In this document: positions 18,600 to 26,811 of the stretch, piece by piece
Layout of the letters: each line of letters opens with the position of its first letter
How positions within the stretch are numbered: the first letter of the stretch is position 1
Assembly: GCF_009807095.1 (NCBI RefSeq)
Contig: NZ_WUCC01000013.1
Location: 1 to 64,000 of the forward strand
Length of the DNA stretch: 64,000 bases
Reading direction: 5' to 3'
Origin: Rathayibacter sp. VKM Ac-2754
Lineage (GTDB): Bacteria > Actinomycetota > Actinomycetes > Actinomycetales > Microbacteriaceae
The notes under the pieces: generated by a model
Database searches by the model: none
What the model saw: only the letters and a program-made list of their open reading frames with translations
What the model was told of the DNA's origin: nothing
Position numbers and translations under genes: made by a program

Positions 18600-18972
18600 G
18601 GGGATGATCGGTTTCGACATTGCCTGCGAAACTGCGAGAAGCGGGTCGAGGATCCAGGGTTATCTCGTTAACGATCTCTGGAAAACACAGGTGCCGAACA
18701 GAAGCGCACCGACTTCGCTCTCGCTGCCTAAGCCAGAGTAGATAGTCCGTCAGCCCGTGGGTGCGTCCTCGCCCCGGATCCTGGCGTCATCTAGAGGACT
18801 TGCTGCGTCGTTACGCCTGAGGGCGACGCGGGACTTGCACTCGGGCTGGGCCCGTCGACCGATGCGCCGATGGTAACGGTCGGGGCCGAGCAGAACGCTC
18901 TCATCGGCTACACCCGTAGAAGGCGCAGAATCACAGCGATGGACGGGGGTTCGATTCCCCCCATCTCCACCA
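18600..18972 (+). ncRNA. ssrA: tmRNA (SsrA)
   Basis: The 5' end GGGGATG pairs with CATCTCC near the 3' end, where CCA is encoded (18970-18972). TTCGATTCC is the T loop of the tRNA-like domain. The mRNA-like part has resume codon GCC at 18693 and stops with TAA at 18729-18731. The tag reads AEQKRTDFALAA, ending in the protease signal ALAA. A -10-like TAGACT (18539-18544) lies 55 bases upstream, so a precursor is probably processed. Confidence 0.95.
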
Positions 18973-19001
18973 CCGGTCGTCGTCGCACACCTCGAGCTCC
19001 G

Positions 19002-19035
19002 CCGAAGAGGCCGTCCAGCAGGGCGGCCTCTTCGG
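19002..19035 (+). terminator. Rho-independent-like terminator after ssrA
   Basis: CCGAAGAGGCCG and CGGCCTCTTCGG form a perfect 12-bp stem with a ten-base loop, 30 bases beyond the end of ssrA. The downstream T tract is weak, as is common in GC-rich actinobacteria. Confidence 0.75.
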
Positions 19036-19108
19036 CGTTCCGGCGCGCCCGCGGGAGTCCGCTTCCCTCGTGGCGACGCCGATCCGACCCCGTGATCGCC
19101 TCCGACCG

Positions 19109-19135
19109 AACTTAATAAAGAAAGTTTGGAAAGTT
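19109..19135 (+). promoter_or_regulatory. AT-rich putative operator of the beta-glucoside operon
   Basis: A rare AT-rich patch contains AACTT, then two copies of AAAGTT nine bases apart (19121 and 19130); AACTT and AAGTT are inverted. It precedes a possible -10 box TACAGT (19160-19165) and lies 136 bases before the binding-protein gene. By position it is a candidate site for the ROK-family regulator encoded in the operon. The rest of 18973-19270 holds only the terminator. Confidence 0.5.
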
Positions 19136-19270
19136 GTAGCGCGAGGTCGGATCCTTGCGTACAGTCGCCTCATCGGACGGAGTCAGCCCCCACGATCAGC
19201 GGTCATCAGCACCGCTCGTGAGCGGGCGCCGGGTCCGGATCCCCACAACGATGTGAGAAGAGGAACAAGG

Positions 19271-20644
19271 ATGACGAAGTTCAGGTTCGGAGCGGTGGTC
19301 GGCCTCGCGGCGGCGGCAGCGCTCGTTCTGGCGGGGTGCGGCGCGGAGTCCGGCGGTGACGCCTCGGTGGAGGCGAGCGACTCCGGCGAGGTGACCTGGT
19401 GGGGCTGGACCCCCGACACCCCCGTCGCGGAGCGCTACATCGCGGCGTTCAACGAGGAGTACCCCGACATCGAGGTCACCTACAAGAACTTCGAGAACGT
19501 CGACTTCCGCACCACCATCACGCCCGCCCTCGACTCGGGCAAGGGCCCCGACGTGTTCGACCTCTCGCCCGCGGGCGGCTCTCCCGATCTGTGGGGTCCG
19601 TACGCGATCGACCTCGCTCCCGTCGCCGAGGAGGCCCTCGGGACGGACTGGGAGTCGAAGCTCGGCGACGGCTACGTCGAGCAGCTCACCGACTCCGAGG
19701 GCCGGCTCGTCTCGCTCCCGCTCGGCGGGATGGCTGCGGGCTTCCTCTGGTACAACCAGGACCTCCTGACGCAGGCCGGGGCCGAGGTCCCGACCGACTA
19801 CGACTCCTGGGTCGACACCTGCCAGAAGATCACCGCCATCGGCAAGACCTGCTTCACGATGGGCGCCGGCGGCGAGGACACGTTCCCGAGCGAGATGTAC
19901 CACGCGATCGCCAACTCCGTGGACCCCGACTTCTTCATCGAGGCGGCCACGGGACAGGCGAAGTGGGACGACCCGCAGGGCGTCGAGACGCTCCAGATCA
20001 TCAAGGACATGAAGGACGACGGCATCATCTCGGCCGACGCCCTGGACGGCACGCAGTACCCCCTCGCGAACGAGCAGTTCATGAAGGGCGACGCGGTCAT
20101 GGTGCAGATGGGCTTCTGGTACACCCAGTACTCGGGCGCCGAGTCGTGCAAGGCGGCCCGCGAGGCGGCAGGAGTGAGCGATCCGACCTGCTTCGTCCAG
20201 CTGCCGGCGGCGTTCCCCGATGTCGCGGGCGAGGGCAACGGATCCGCGTACTTCGGCGAGGCCGACTACGGTCTCGCGATCAACGCCGACTCGCCGAACA
20301 TCGGTGCGGCGAAGACCTTCGTCTCGTGGATGACGATGTCCGAGGCCGGGCAGCAGAACGTCGCGAACGCCCTCGACCTCCTGCCGGCGCTCCAGGGCGT
20401 CGCGCCGGACTGGTCGAGCATCGAGCTCGTCGACCAGGGAGTGCAGCAGGCGGCGATCGAGGCGCTCATCGCCGACAGCAGCGCCGCCGACCAGTCGCGC
20501 CAGTGGCAGACCTCCGAGACGACGCTCGACGCCGTGGTGCTCGCGATCCAGCAGATCCTCGACCCCACGATCGACAAGTCCGTCGAGGAGATCGCCGCAG
20601 AGATGCAGGCGGGCTCCGAGGCGACCTCCATCGGCCTCGACTGA
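19271..20644 (+). CDS. Sugar ABC transporter substrate-binding lipoprotein
   Basis: A 457-residue extracellular solute-binding protein of the family-1 carbohydrate type. The signal peptide ends in lipobox LAGC (Cys23), so it is lipid-anchored. The mature start EVTWWGWTPDTPVAERYIAAFNEEYPDIEV and the later KGPDVFDL, LPLGGMAAGFLWYNQDLL and LTQAGAEVPTDYDSW are classic of sugar-binding proteins. ATG 19271 follows GAGGAACAAGG. It is the first gene of a ten-frame unit that ends with a GH1 beta-glucosidase, so the ligand is probably a beta-glucoside. Confidence 0.92.
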   Translation: MTKFRFGAVVGLAAAAALVLAGCGAESGGDASVEASDSGEVTWWGWTPDTPVAERYIAAFNEEYPDIEVTYKNFENVDFRTTITPALDSGKGPDVFDLSPAGGSPDLWGPYAIDLAPVAEEALGTDWESKLGDGYVEQLTDSEGRLVSLPLGGMAAGFLWYNQDLLTQAGAEVPTDYDSWVDTCQKITAIGKTCFTMGAGGEDTFPSEMYHAIANSVDPDFFIEAATGQAKWDDPQGVETLQIIKDMKDDGIISADALDGTQYPLANEQFMKGDAVMVQMGFWYTQYSGAESCKAAREAAGVSDPTCFVQLPAAFPDVAGEGNGSAYFGEADYGLAINADSPNIGAAKTFVSWMTMSEAGQQNVANALDLLPALQGVAPDWSSIELVDQGVQQAAIEALIADSSAADQSRQWQTSETTLDAVVLAIQQILDPTIDKSVEEIAAEMQAGSEATSIGLD

Positions 20645-20664
20645 TCCCCGATCGGAACCCGCTC

Positions 20665-21642
20665 ATGACGGTCACGGCACCCCCCGAGGCTCGACCGACG
20701 ACGCCCCGGGGCGACGAGAGGCGGGCTGGACGGCCCGCGAAGCGGTCCTCCCGCCTCGTCCCCGGCGGGATCGCCTGGATCCTGCCCGGCTTCATCCTGT
20801 CGGTCGGACTGATCTACTACAGCATCGTCTACTCCGGCTACCTCTCCTTCTTCGACTGGGGAGGCGGACGTCAGCGGATGACGCCGGTCGGCTTCGGCAA
20901 CTACGTCGAGGCGCTGACGAATCCGACGTTCTGGACCGCGCTGCGGAACACGGGCATCTACTTCGTCGTGGTGTTCGTCGTCCAGGTCGTCGGCGGGGTC
21001 CTCTTCGCCGCCGCCATGCACTCCCGGATCTTCCTCGCCAACGTCTACAAGGTGATCGTCGTGATCCCCGTCGTGGTCGCCCCGGCGACGCTCGCTCCGG
21101 CGCACCTCCAGGTGTGGCAGACCGACGGGACGCTCAACCGGATCCTCGAGACCATCGGCCTGGGCTCGCTCGCCCAGGGCTGGCTCGGGCAGTCGACGAC
21201 GTCGCTGCTCGTCGTGGTCGCCGTCGGCTGCTGGGGCTCGGTCGGGTTCGGCTTCATCCTCTTCTACGCCGGCATGGCGCAGATCGACCCCGAGATGCTC
21301 GAGGCCGCACGGATCGACGGGGCCGGCAACCTCCGGATCCTGTTCTCGATCGTGCTGCCGACGCTGCGTCCGATCACCGTGTCGCTGGCGATCCTGAACT
21401 TCATCACCGCGCTGAAGCTCTTCGACAACGTCTGGCTGATCACCCAGGGCGGCCCGGCCCACTCGTCCGAGTTCCTCGGCACGATGATCTACTCCGAGAC
21501 CGCGGGATCCTCCCGCAACCTCGGCTACGCGGCCGCGCTGTCCGTCATCCTGCTCGTCATCGCGCTGGTGACCTCGGTCGTGATCCAGCGCCGCAGCCGC
21601 GAGCGCGTCGCCCTGATCGAGGAGGACCTGCCCCGTGTTTGA
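20665..21642 (+). CDS. Sugar ABC transporter permease (MalF-like)
   Basis: A 325-residue inner-membrane protein. A 35-residue basic, Pro-rich N terminus precedes six membrane segments. The EAA loop that contacts the ATPase is clear: EAARIDGAGNLRILFSIVLPTLRP. It pairs with the permease at 21635. No dedicated ATPase gene is in the operon, so it presumably uses a shared MsiK/UgpC-type ATPase encoded elsewhere, the usual situation in actinobacteria. Start ATG 20665 lies 20 bases after the binding-protein stop. Confidence 0.92.
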   Translation: MTVTAPPEARPTTPRGDERRAGRPAKRSSRLVPGGIAWILPGFILSVGLIYYSIVYSGYLSFFDWGGGRQRMTPVGFGNYVEALTNPTFWTALRNTGIYFVVVFVVQVVGGVLFAAAMHSRIFLANVYKVIVVIPVVVAPATLAPAHLQVWQTDGTLNRILETIGLGSLAQGWLGQSTTSLLVVVAVGCWGSVGFGFILFYAGMAQIDPEMLEAARIDGAGNLRILFSIVLPTLRPITVSLAILNFITALKLFDNVWLITQGGPAHSSEFLGTMIYSETAGSSRNLGYAAALSVILLVIALVTSVVIQRRSRERVALIEEDLPRV

Positions 21643-22423
21643 GACGCGCTCCCTGCGCTCGAGGCTCGTCCTCCAGCTGATCGTCACGATCGCCGTGCTG
21701 CCGTTCGTCATCCCGATCTACGCGATGCTCACGCGATCCTTCGCCGGCTCGGGCTGGGGCAACTACGCGGCGGTGCTCGCGGTGCCGGGATTCGCCCGCT
21801 TCTTCCTCAACTCCGCGATCGTCGCGGGCGGATCGATCATCCTGATCTACCTCACGACGATGATGGCGGCGTTCGGCTTCTCGAAGCTCCGGGTGATGCG
21901 CAAGGAGGTCTACTTCTGGATGATGATGGCGGCTCTCACGCTGCCCGAGGTCGTCCTGATCGCGCCGCTCTACGCGACGGCCGTGCGGCTGGAGCTGCTG
22001 GGCACGTTCTGGTCGGTGATCCTGCCGATCGCGGCGCTCCAGATCCCCTTCACCGTGCTCATCACGCGCGGGTACGTCGACGGAATCCCCGACTCGCTGT
22101 TCGAGGCGGCGCGGCTCGACGGAGCGGGCACGATGCGCATGTTCTGGTCGATCCTGCTCCCGCTCGCCCGGCCGATGGCGGTCGCCCTGACCGTCCTGGT
22201 CCTGATCAACGCGTGGAACGCCTACCTGCTGCCGAAGGTGTTCCTGACGAGCGAGGACATGGGGGTCGTCACCCTGCTGCCCGAGTTCTTCCGCCGGCAG
22301 TACAACGACGACACGCCGAAGATCCTCGCGGCCGCGGTGATCACGGCTCTTCCCACGATCGTTGCCTATGTGGCCCTGCAGAAGCAGTTCGAGCGCGGTA
22401 TGGCCGCGGGCGCGATCAAGTAG
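21635..22423 (+). CDS. Sugar ABC transporter permease (MalG-like)
   Basis: A 262-residue partner permease with six membrane segments. The EAA loop reads FEAARLDGAGTMRMFWSILLPLARP. The C terminus FERGMAAGAIKx is the family's usual end (QRGLTAGAVK-like). GTG start overlaps the upstream permease by eight bases, so the two are translationally coupled. The next frame, a 16-codon mini-ORF, begins 22 bases downstream. Confidence 0.92.
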   Translation: MFETRSLRSRLVLQLIVTIAVLPFVIPIYAMLTRSFAGSGWGNYAAVLAVPGFARFFLNSAIVAGGSIILIYLTTMMAAFGFSKLRVMRKEVYFWMMMAALTLPEVVLIAPLYATAVRLELLGTFWSVILPIAALQIPFTVLITRGYVDGIPDSLFEAARLDGAGTMRMFWSILLPLARPMAVALTVLVLINAWNAYLLPKVFLTSEDMGVVTLLPEFFRRQYNDDTPKILAAAVITALPTIVAYVALQKQFERGMAAGAIK

Positions 22424-22444
22424 GCCGAGGGGGAGACGAGCACC

Positions 22445-22495
22445 ATGCGGAATCGGAACGAGCGGGTCGCCCCGCGGGCGGAGGCGGAGCAGTGA
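22445..22495 (+). CDS. Possible 16-residue coupling peptide ahead of the sensor gene
   Basis: ATG at 22445 is preceded by GGGGGAGACG and opens a frame reading MRNRNERVAPRAEAEQ. Its TGA overlaps the GTG of the sensor gene by the CAGTGA arrangement. The peptide is highly charged and resembles nothing I recognise. It may serve only to bring ribosomes to the next start, or be the remnant of a lost N-terminal DNA-binding domain. It is too short to call a gene with assurance. Confidence 0.35.
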   Translation: MRNRNERVAPRAEAEQ

Positions 22496-23289
22496 ACGGG
22501 ATCGGACTCGCGGTGGCGCGGAGCAGGAGGGACGACCGGTTCGTCCAGTCCCTGATCCACGCCCTCGCCGACCCCCTCGTCGAGGAGGGCCTGAGCCTCA
22601 CCACCGCCGTGGTCGAGGATGCGCAGGCCGAGGAGCGCGTCTACCGGCACTGGGCCGACGTGGGCGGGATCGGCGGAGTGGCGCTGCTGGGCGTCGAGCA
22701 GGACGACCCGCGCGTCGCCCTGCTGACCTCGCTGGGCTTCCCCGTCGCGGGAGTGGTCGACTCGGCCGTCGAGACGGACATCCCCGCGGTGGTGGTCGAC
22801 TTCGACGCCTCGATCGACGTCCTCCGCGCGTTCCTCGACACGCGACCGCAGCGTCGCATCGTGTTCATCAGCGCCACCCTCGAGGGCGAGTCCGCCGACG
22901 GCCGAGCGGCAGCGATGGAGATCGCCGAGCTCGGCGGGGCCTTCGAGGTCGTCCGCACCGAGCACAGCACCGCCGCGGCGGTCGCCGCCGGGGCGGCCGC
23001 CCTCGCCTCCGGACCGGTGACGCTCGTCTTCGACAGCGACATCCCGGCGGCGGCGGCGCTCGAGTCGTACAGCGCGCAGGGTCTGCGGGTGCCGGACGAC
23101 GTGGCGATCGTCTCGTGGACGGACTCGGCCCTCTGCCGCGGGGCGAGCCGCTCCCTGACGGCCATCGACCGGCGCGGCAGCGAGATCGGCGCCCTGCTCG
23201 GGACGAGGATGCTGGCCGCGGTGGCCGGCGACCGGACGACCCGCGTGCGCGCCCCGCGCCCGTTCGTCGTGGCGGGGGAGACGGCATGA
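22492..23289 (+). CDS. LacI-type sugar-sensor domain protein lacking a DNA-binding domain
   Basis: A 265-residue protein that starts directly in the periplasmic-binding-protein-like sensor fold (GIGLAVARSRRDDRFVQSLIHAL) and ends with the LacI/GalR C-terminal segment LRVPDDVAIVSWTDSALCRGASRSLTAIDRRGSEIG. Full LacI proteins are about 330-350 residues; here the 60-residue helix-turn-helix is missing. The GTG start has GGAGGCGGAG ahead. No signal peptide is present, so it is cytosolic. Its stop overlaps the ROK regulator's ATG (ATGA). It could be a separate sugar sensor or co-regulator for that protein. Confidence 0.8.
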   Translation: MNGIGLAVARSRRDDRFVQSLIHALADPLVEEGLSLTTAVVEDAQAEERVYRHWADVGGIGGVALLGVEQDDPRVALLTSLGFPVAGVVDSAVETDIPAVVVDFDASIDVLRAFLDTRPQRRIVFISATLEGESADGRAAAMEIAELGGAFEVVRTEHSTAAAVAAGAAALASGPVTLVFDSDIPAAAALESYSAQGLRVPDDVAIVSWTDSALCRGASRSLTAIDRRGSEIGALLGTRMLAAVAGDRTTRVRAPRPFVVAGETA

Positions 23290-24554
23290 GCGGCATCAGG
23301 AGGCTCGGGCCGTCGTCCGAGAACACCCGCAGCGCGATCCTCGACATGATCCGCTCGAGCGGGACGGTGAGCCGCATCGAGCTGGCCGAGATGTCGGGAC
23401 TGACCGCCACGTCCATCACCAAGATCGTCAAGTCGCTGCTCGACGACGGGCTCGTCATCGAGACCGGCTTCGGCGACTCGACCGGCGGCAAGCGGCGCAG
23501 TCTGCTCGAGCTGAACCCCCGGGCGCGCTTCGCCGTCGGCGTCTCGCTCGACGACGCGCGCCTCACCTACGTGGTCACCGATCTCGGCGGCACCGTCGTC
23601 GGTCAGCTGGTGTCGCCGGGAGTCGGCAGGGCCGCGCCGAGCGTCGAGATCCAGCGGATCGCCGAGGAGCTCGAGCAGCTGCTGCGCCGACTGCACATCC
23701 CCGCGGGCGATGTCGTCGGCGTCGGAGTCGCCGGAGCCGGACTCGACCTCGGAGCCGGCGCGGAGCGGCTCTCCGTCACGGCGGAGCACTGGGACTCCTT
23801 CGCGCTCCGCGAGGCGCTCGAGAGCCGGATCGGCCTGCCGGTCGTCCGCGACAACGACGCCGCCTGCGCCGCGCTCGGCCAGTTCTGGGTCGGGCGGATC
23901 CCGGCCACCCAGGACTTCGCGACCCTGTACATGTCGAACGGGTTCGGCATGGGGCTGATGGTCGGCGGCAGCGTCGCGCGCGGCGCCTCCTCGAACGTCG
24001 GCGAGATCGGCCACATGGTGCTCGACATCGACGGCCCCGCCTGCTGGTGCGGGTCGCGGGGGTGCCTCGAGATCCTCGCCGCTCCGAGAGCCGTCGTCGC
24101 GAAGGCGCGGCGCGACGCCGGATTGAGCGCCGAACTCGGACTCACAGGGGAGGACGGCGGGCTGCGCCACGACTTCGGCGCGATCGGCCGCGGAGCCGCC
24201 GGCGGCGAGGAGCGCTGCGTCGCCCTGATCGAGTCGTCGGCCCGCTACGTCGGTGCGGCTGTGCTCTCGGTGGTCAATCTGCTCGATCTCGACCGCGTCT
24301 ACCTGCAGGGCCCGGGCTTCGCCGACGCCGGAGCCCTGTACGTCAGGACGATCCGCGATCTCGTCACCCGTCTCGCCCGCACGAGGTCCATCCACTCCGT
24401 CTCGGTCGAGCTCGCCGACCCGGGACTCACGGCGGCGGCGGTCGGGGCGGCGACCCTGGCGCTCCAGCACGTGCTGACACCCCATGCGCGGGCGGAGCGG
24501 ACCGACGACCGCGACTCCGCTCCCCGGCAGGCGGTGGCCTCCGCGCTCGGCTGA
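23286..24554 (+). CDS. ROK family transcriptional regulator
   Basis: A 422-residue regulator. Residues about 10-65 form a winged helix-turn-helix (TRSAILDMIRSSGTVSRIELAEMSGLTATSITKIVKSLLDDGLV). The rest is a ROK fold with sugar-binding GEIGHMVLDIDG and the zinc-type motif CWCGSRGCLE. The ATG overlaps the sensor's stop codon by four bases, so the two are made together. Such NagC/XylR-type proteins repress sugar operons and are released by the sugar. The AT-rich patch at 19109-19135 is the likely site. The C-terminal tail (about 25 residues) is unusual but low complexity. Confidence 0.92.
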   Translation: MSGIRRLGPSSENTRSAILDMIRSSGTVSRIELAEMSGLTATSITKIVKSLLDDGLVIETGFGDSTGGKRRSLLELNPRARFAVGVSLDDARLTYVVTDLGGTVVGQLVSPGVGRAAPSVEIQRIAEELEQLLRRLHIPAGDVVGVGVAGAGLDLGAGAERLSVTAEHWDSFALREALESRIGLPVVRDNDAACAALGQFWVGRIPATQDFATLYMSNGFGMGLMVGGSVARGASSNVGEIGHMVLDIDGPACWCGSRGCLEILAAPRAVVAKARRDAGLSAELGLTGEDGGLRHDFGAIGRGAAGGEERCVALIESSARYVGAAVLSVVNLLDLDRVYLQGPGFADAGALYVRTIRDLVTRLARTRSIHSVSVELADPGLTAAAVGAATLALQHVLTPHARAERTDDRDSAPRQAVASALG

Positions 24555-24678
24555 CCCCCCGTTCCTCCCTCCTCCTGCTTCCGCGGCTCTCGAGCCGCGT
24601 GCCCCGTCTCACTCCGAGACCCTGCGGCTCCGCCGCGCCCACGAGCATCCGCTCACCCTCACGAAAGGACCGGCACCT

Positions 24679-25449
24679 GTGGCCATTCGATCCGTCCTCC
24701 TCAACGTCGCCGACATCGACCGCTCGGTCGACTTCTACACGCGCTTCCTCGGCGTCGAGGTCGTCGAGGCGAGCGCGGACGCCGCCGTCCTCGACGCCGT
24801 CACCGCGACCCTCCGCCTCGCCCGCCTCGACGAGGCCGAGGCCAGCAGCTTCGAGCCGGACGACCTCCAGGCGGGATTCCGTCACGTCGGCTTCAAGGTG
24901 GCCGACCTCGACGACCGGGTCGAGGCGCTCCACGCCGCCGGCGTCCCCTTCCAGCTCGAGCCGATCCACGCCGAGGGCGACGTCCGCATCACCTTCTTCT
25001 ACGACCCGGACGGCACCCTCCTCGAGCTCGTCGAGGGACCGCTGCAGTACCACGAGGTCTACGACCGGGACGCGGTCGACCGCGACTGGGGACTCGGCAC
25101 CCCCTCGCGCCCCCGCTTCGACCACGTCGCCGAGACCGTCTCGGATCTCGCGCGGACGAGGGACTACTTCGCGGGCCTCGGCTACCGGCGGATGTCGGGC
25201 ATCCACCAGCCCAGCGACCCGCGCGGCTTCGAGATCGACTTCCTGCGCGACGGCGACAGCTCCCTCGAGATCTTCACCTACGAGCGGGCCGAGAAGTCGC
25301 ACCGCGCCCCCCAGCTGCGCGCACCGGGCTTCGTGGCCGCCGAGTTCGTCGGCACCGTGCCCGCGACGGCGCAGCCGGTCGGGACGCTCGACGGGGTCGA
25401 CTACTACTCCGACGCCGACGGCCTCGTCCACGCCGTGGCAGCGGAATGA
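24679..25449 (+). CDS. VOC-family metalloenzyme with two modules (dioxygenase/glyoxalase-like)
   Basis: A 256-residue protein of two vicinal-oxygen-chelate modules (about 3-120 and 145-250). Potential metal ligands are His69 and Glu116 in module one and His149 and Glu197 in module two. FYTRFLGVEVVEA, FRHVGFKVADLDD and FYDPDGTLLELVEG are typical VOC segments. The reaction is not determined: lactoylglutathione lyase, ring-cleaving dioxygenase and isomerase are all possible. GTG start follows AAAGGA; the stop overlaps the next gene (ATGA). Its place in a glucoside operon suggests action on an aglycone or keto-sugar. Confidence 0.75.
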   Translation: MAIRSVLLNVADIDRSVDFYTRFLGVEVVEASADAAVLDAVTATLRLARLDEAEASSFEPDDLQAGFRHVGFKVADLDDRVEALHAAGVPFQLEPIHAEGDVRITFFYDPDGTLLELVEGPLQYHEVYDRDAVDRDWGLGTPSRPRFDHVAETVSDLARTRDYFAGLGYRRMSGIHQPSDPRGFEIDFLRDGDSSLEIFTYERAEKSHRAPQLRAPGFVAAEFVGTVPATAQPVGTLDGVDYYSDADGLVHAVAAE

Positions 25450-26402
25450 CGGCGACGGGGAGCCTCCGCCCGCTCGGGGCGACGGGTCTGCGCGTGAGCC
25501 CGATCACTCTCGGCGGCGGACCGCTCGGCAGCATGCCCGAGAACTTCGGCTACGACGTCGCGGAGCGGGACGCGATCGACCTGGTCCGGGCGGTGCTCGA
25601 CAGTCCGATCAGGACGATCGACACGTCGAACGGGTACTCGGCGGGCCGGAGCGAGCAGCGGATCGGAGCGGGCATCGCGGAGCACGGCGGGCTCCCCGAC
25701 GACGTCGTCGTGATCACCAAGGTCGATCCGAGCGGCGACGACTACAGCGGCGACCGCGTGCGGCGCTCGCTGGAGGAGAGCCGCACCCGCCTCGGCATCG
25801 ACCCGCTGCCCCTCGTCCACCTGCACGACCCGGAGTACCACGACTTCGCGGCGATCACGGGCCCGGGCGGCGCTCTCGAGGCGCTGGTCGCGGCGAGGGA
25901 GAGCGGAGAGATCGGCTCGCTCGGTCTCGCGGGCGGCGACGTCCGCGAGATGAGCCGCTACCTCGAGCTCGGCGTCTTCGACGTCGTCCTCGTGCACAAC
26001 CGGTGGACCCTCGTCGACCGCAGCGCCGGTCCGCTCCTCGAGCGGGCGGCCGAGCTCGGGGTCGGAGTCGTCAACGCGGCGGTCCTGGGCGGCGGCATCC
26101 TGGCCGATCCGACCGGGAGGATCACGCGCTACGGCTACCGGGAGGCGTCGCCCGCGACGCTGGCCGCCGTGGAGTCGCTCCGGCGGGTCTGCCGCGCCTG
26201 GGGCACCGATCTCGCGACCGCCGCGATCAGGTTCTCGACCCGGCAGGAGCGGATCGGCTCCACCGTCGTCGGGATCAGCCGGATCGAGCGCCTCACCCCG
26301 ACGCTCGCCGCCGCCGAGATCGAGCTCCCGGACGAGTTCTGGGCCGAGCTCGAGTCGCACCTGCCGACGCCCGACAACTGGCTCGACGCGCCGTCGACCT
26401 GA
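25446..26402 (+). CDS. Aldo/keto reductase (aldose/fucose dehydrogenase-like)
   Basis: A 318-residue NAD(P)H enzyme of the AKR barrel family. The catalytic tetrad is visible: Asp59 and Tyr64 in TIDTSNGYSAGRSE, Lys92 in VVITKVDPS and His127 in VHLHDPEYHDF. The N-terminal GLRVSPITLGGGPLGSMP is typical of D-threo-aldose 1-dehydrogenase-like members. In-operon overlap with the VOC gene (ATGA) ties the two steps. The substrate may be a sugar or aglycone aldehyde; sequence alone does not decide. Confidence 0.85.
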   Translation: MTATGSLRPLGATGLRVSPITLGGGPLGSMPENFGYDVAERDAIDLVRAVLDSPIRTIDTSNGYSAGRSEQRIGAGIAEHGGLPDDVVVITKVDPSGDDYSGDRVRRSLEESRTRLGIDPLPLVHLHDPEYHDFAAITGPGGALEALVAARESGEIGSLGLAGGDVREMSRYLELGVFDVVLVHNRWTLVDRSAGPLLERAAELGVGVVNAAVLGGGILADPTGRITRYGYREASPATLAAVESLRRVCRAWGTDLATAAIRFSTRQERIGSTVVGISRIERLTPTLAAAEIELPDEFWAELESHLPTPDNWLDAPST

Positions 26403-26447
26403 CCCGCGTCATTCCTGCACACCACACCTCTCACGAATCGAGTCACC

Positions 26448-26810
26448 ATGCCTCTCGTCCGCATCGACATGCACGAGCCCCTCGCCGACCTCCGCCCGCA
26501 GATGAGCGCCGCGATCCACAGCGCGCTCGTCGACGGCTGGGAGATGCCGGCCGACGACCTGTTCCAGATCTTCCAGCTGCACGCGCAGGGCGACCTGTTC
26601 TACAGCCGGACGTTCCCCGACGCCGACAGGACCGACATCGTGTTCGTCCAGATCCTCGCCTACACCGGCTACAGCCCCGAGGTGAAGCAGCGCGGCGCCG
26701 CCCTGATCGTCGAGCGGCTCGCCGAGCTCGGCATCGAGCGAGACGACATCCTGATCGCCCTCAGCGAGAACGGCGACGGCGACTGGCTCGCTCCGTCGAA
26801 GGAGGCCTGA
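26448..26810 (+). CDS. Tautomerase family protein (4-oxalocrotonate tautomerase-like)
   Basis: A 120-residue protein beginning MPLVRIDM. After removal of Met, Pro1 would be the catalytic base of the tautomerase superfamily. The length is about double that of 62-residue 4-OT subunits, matching the fused MSAD/cis-CaaD-like class. The segment DIVFVQILAYTGYSPEVKQRGAALIVERLAELGI fits the second beta-alpha-beta unit. In the operon it sits between a reductase and a beta-glucosidase, so it may tautomerise an enol or unsaturated keto acid. Forty-five bases separate it from the reductase gene. Confidence 0.82.
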   Translation: MPLVRIDMHEPLADLRPQMSAAIHSALVDGWEMPADDLFQIFQLHAQGDLFYSRTFPDADRTDIVFVQILAYTGYSPEVKQRGAALIVERLAELGIERDDILIALSENGDGDWLAPSKEA

Positions 26811-26811
26811 C

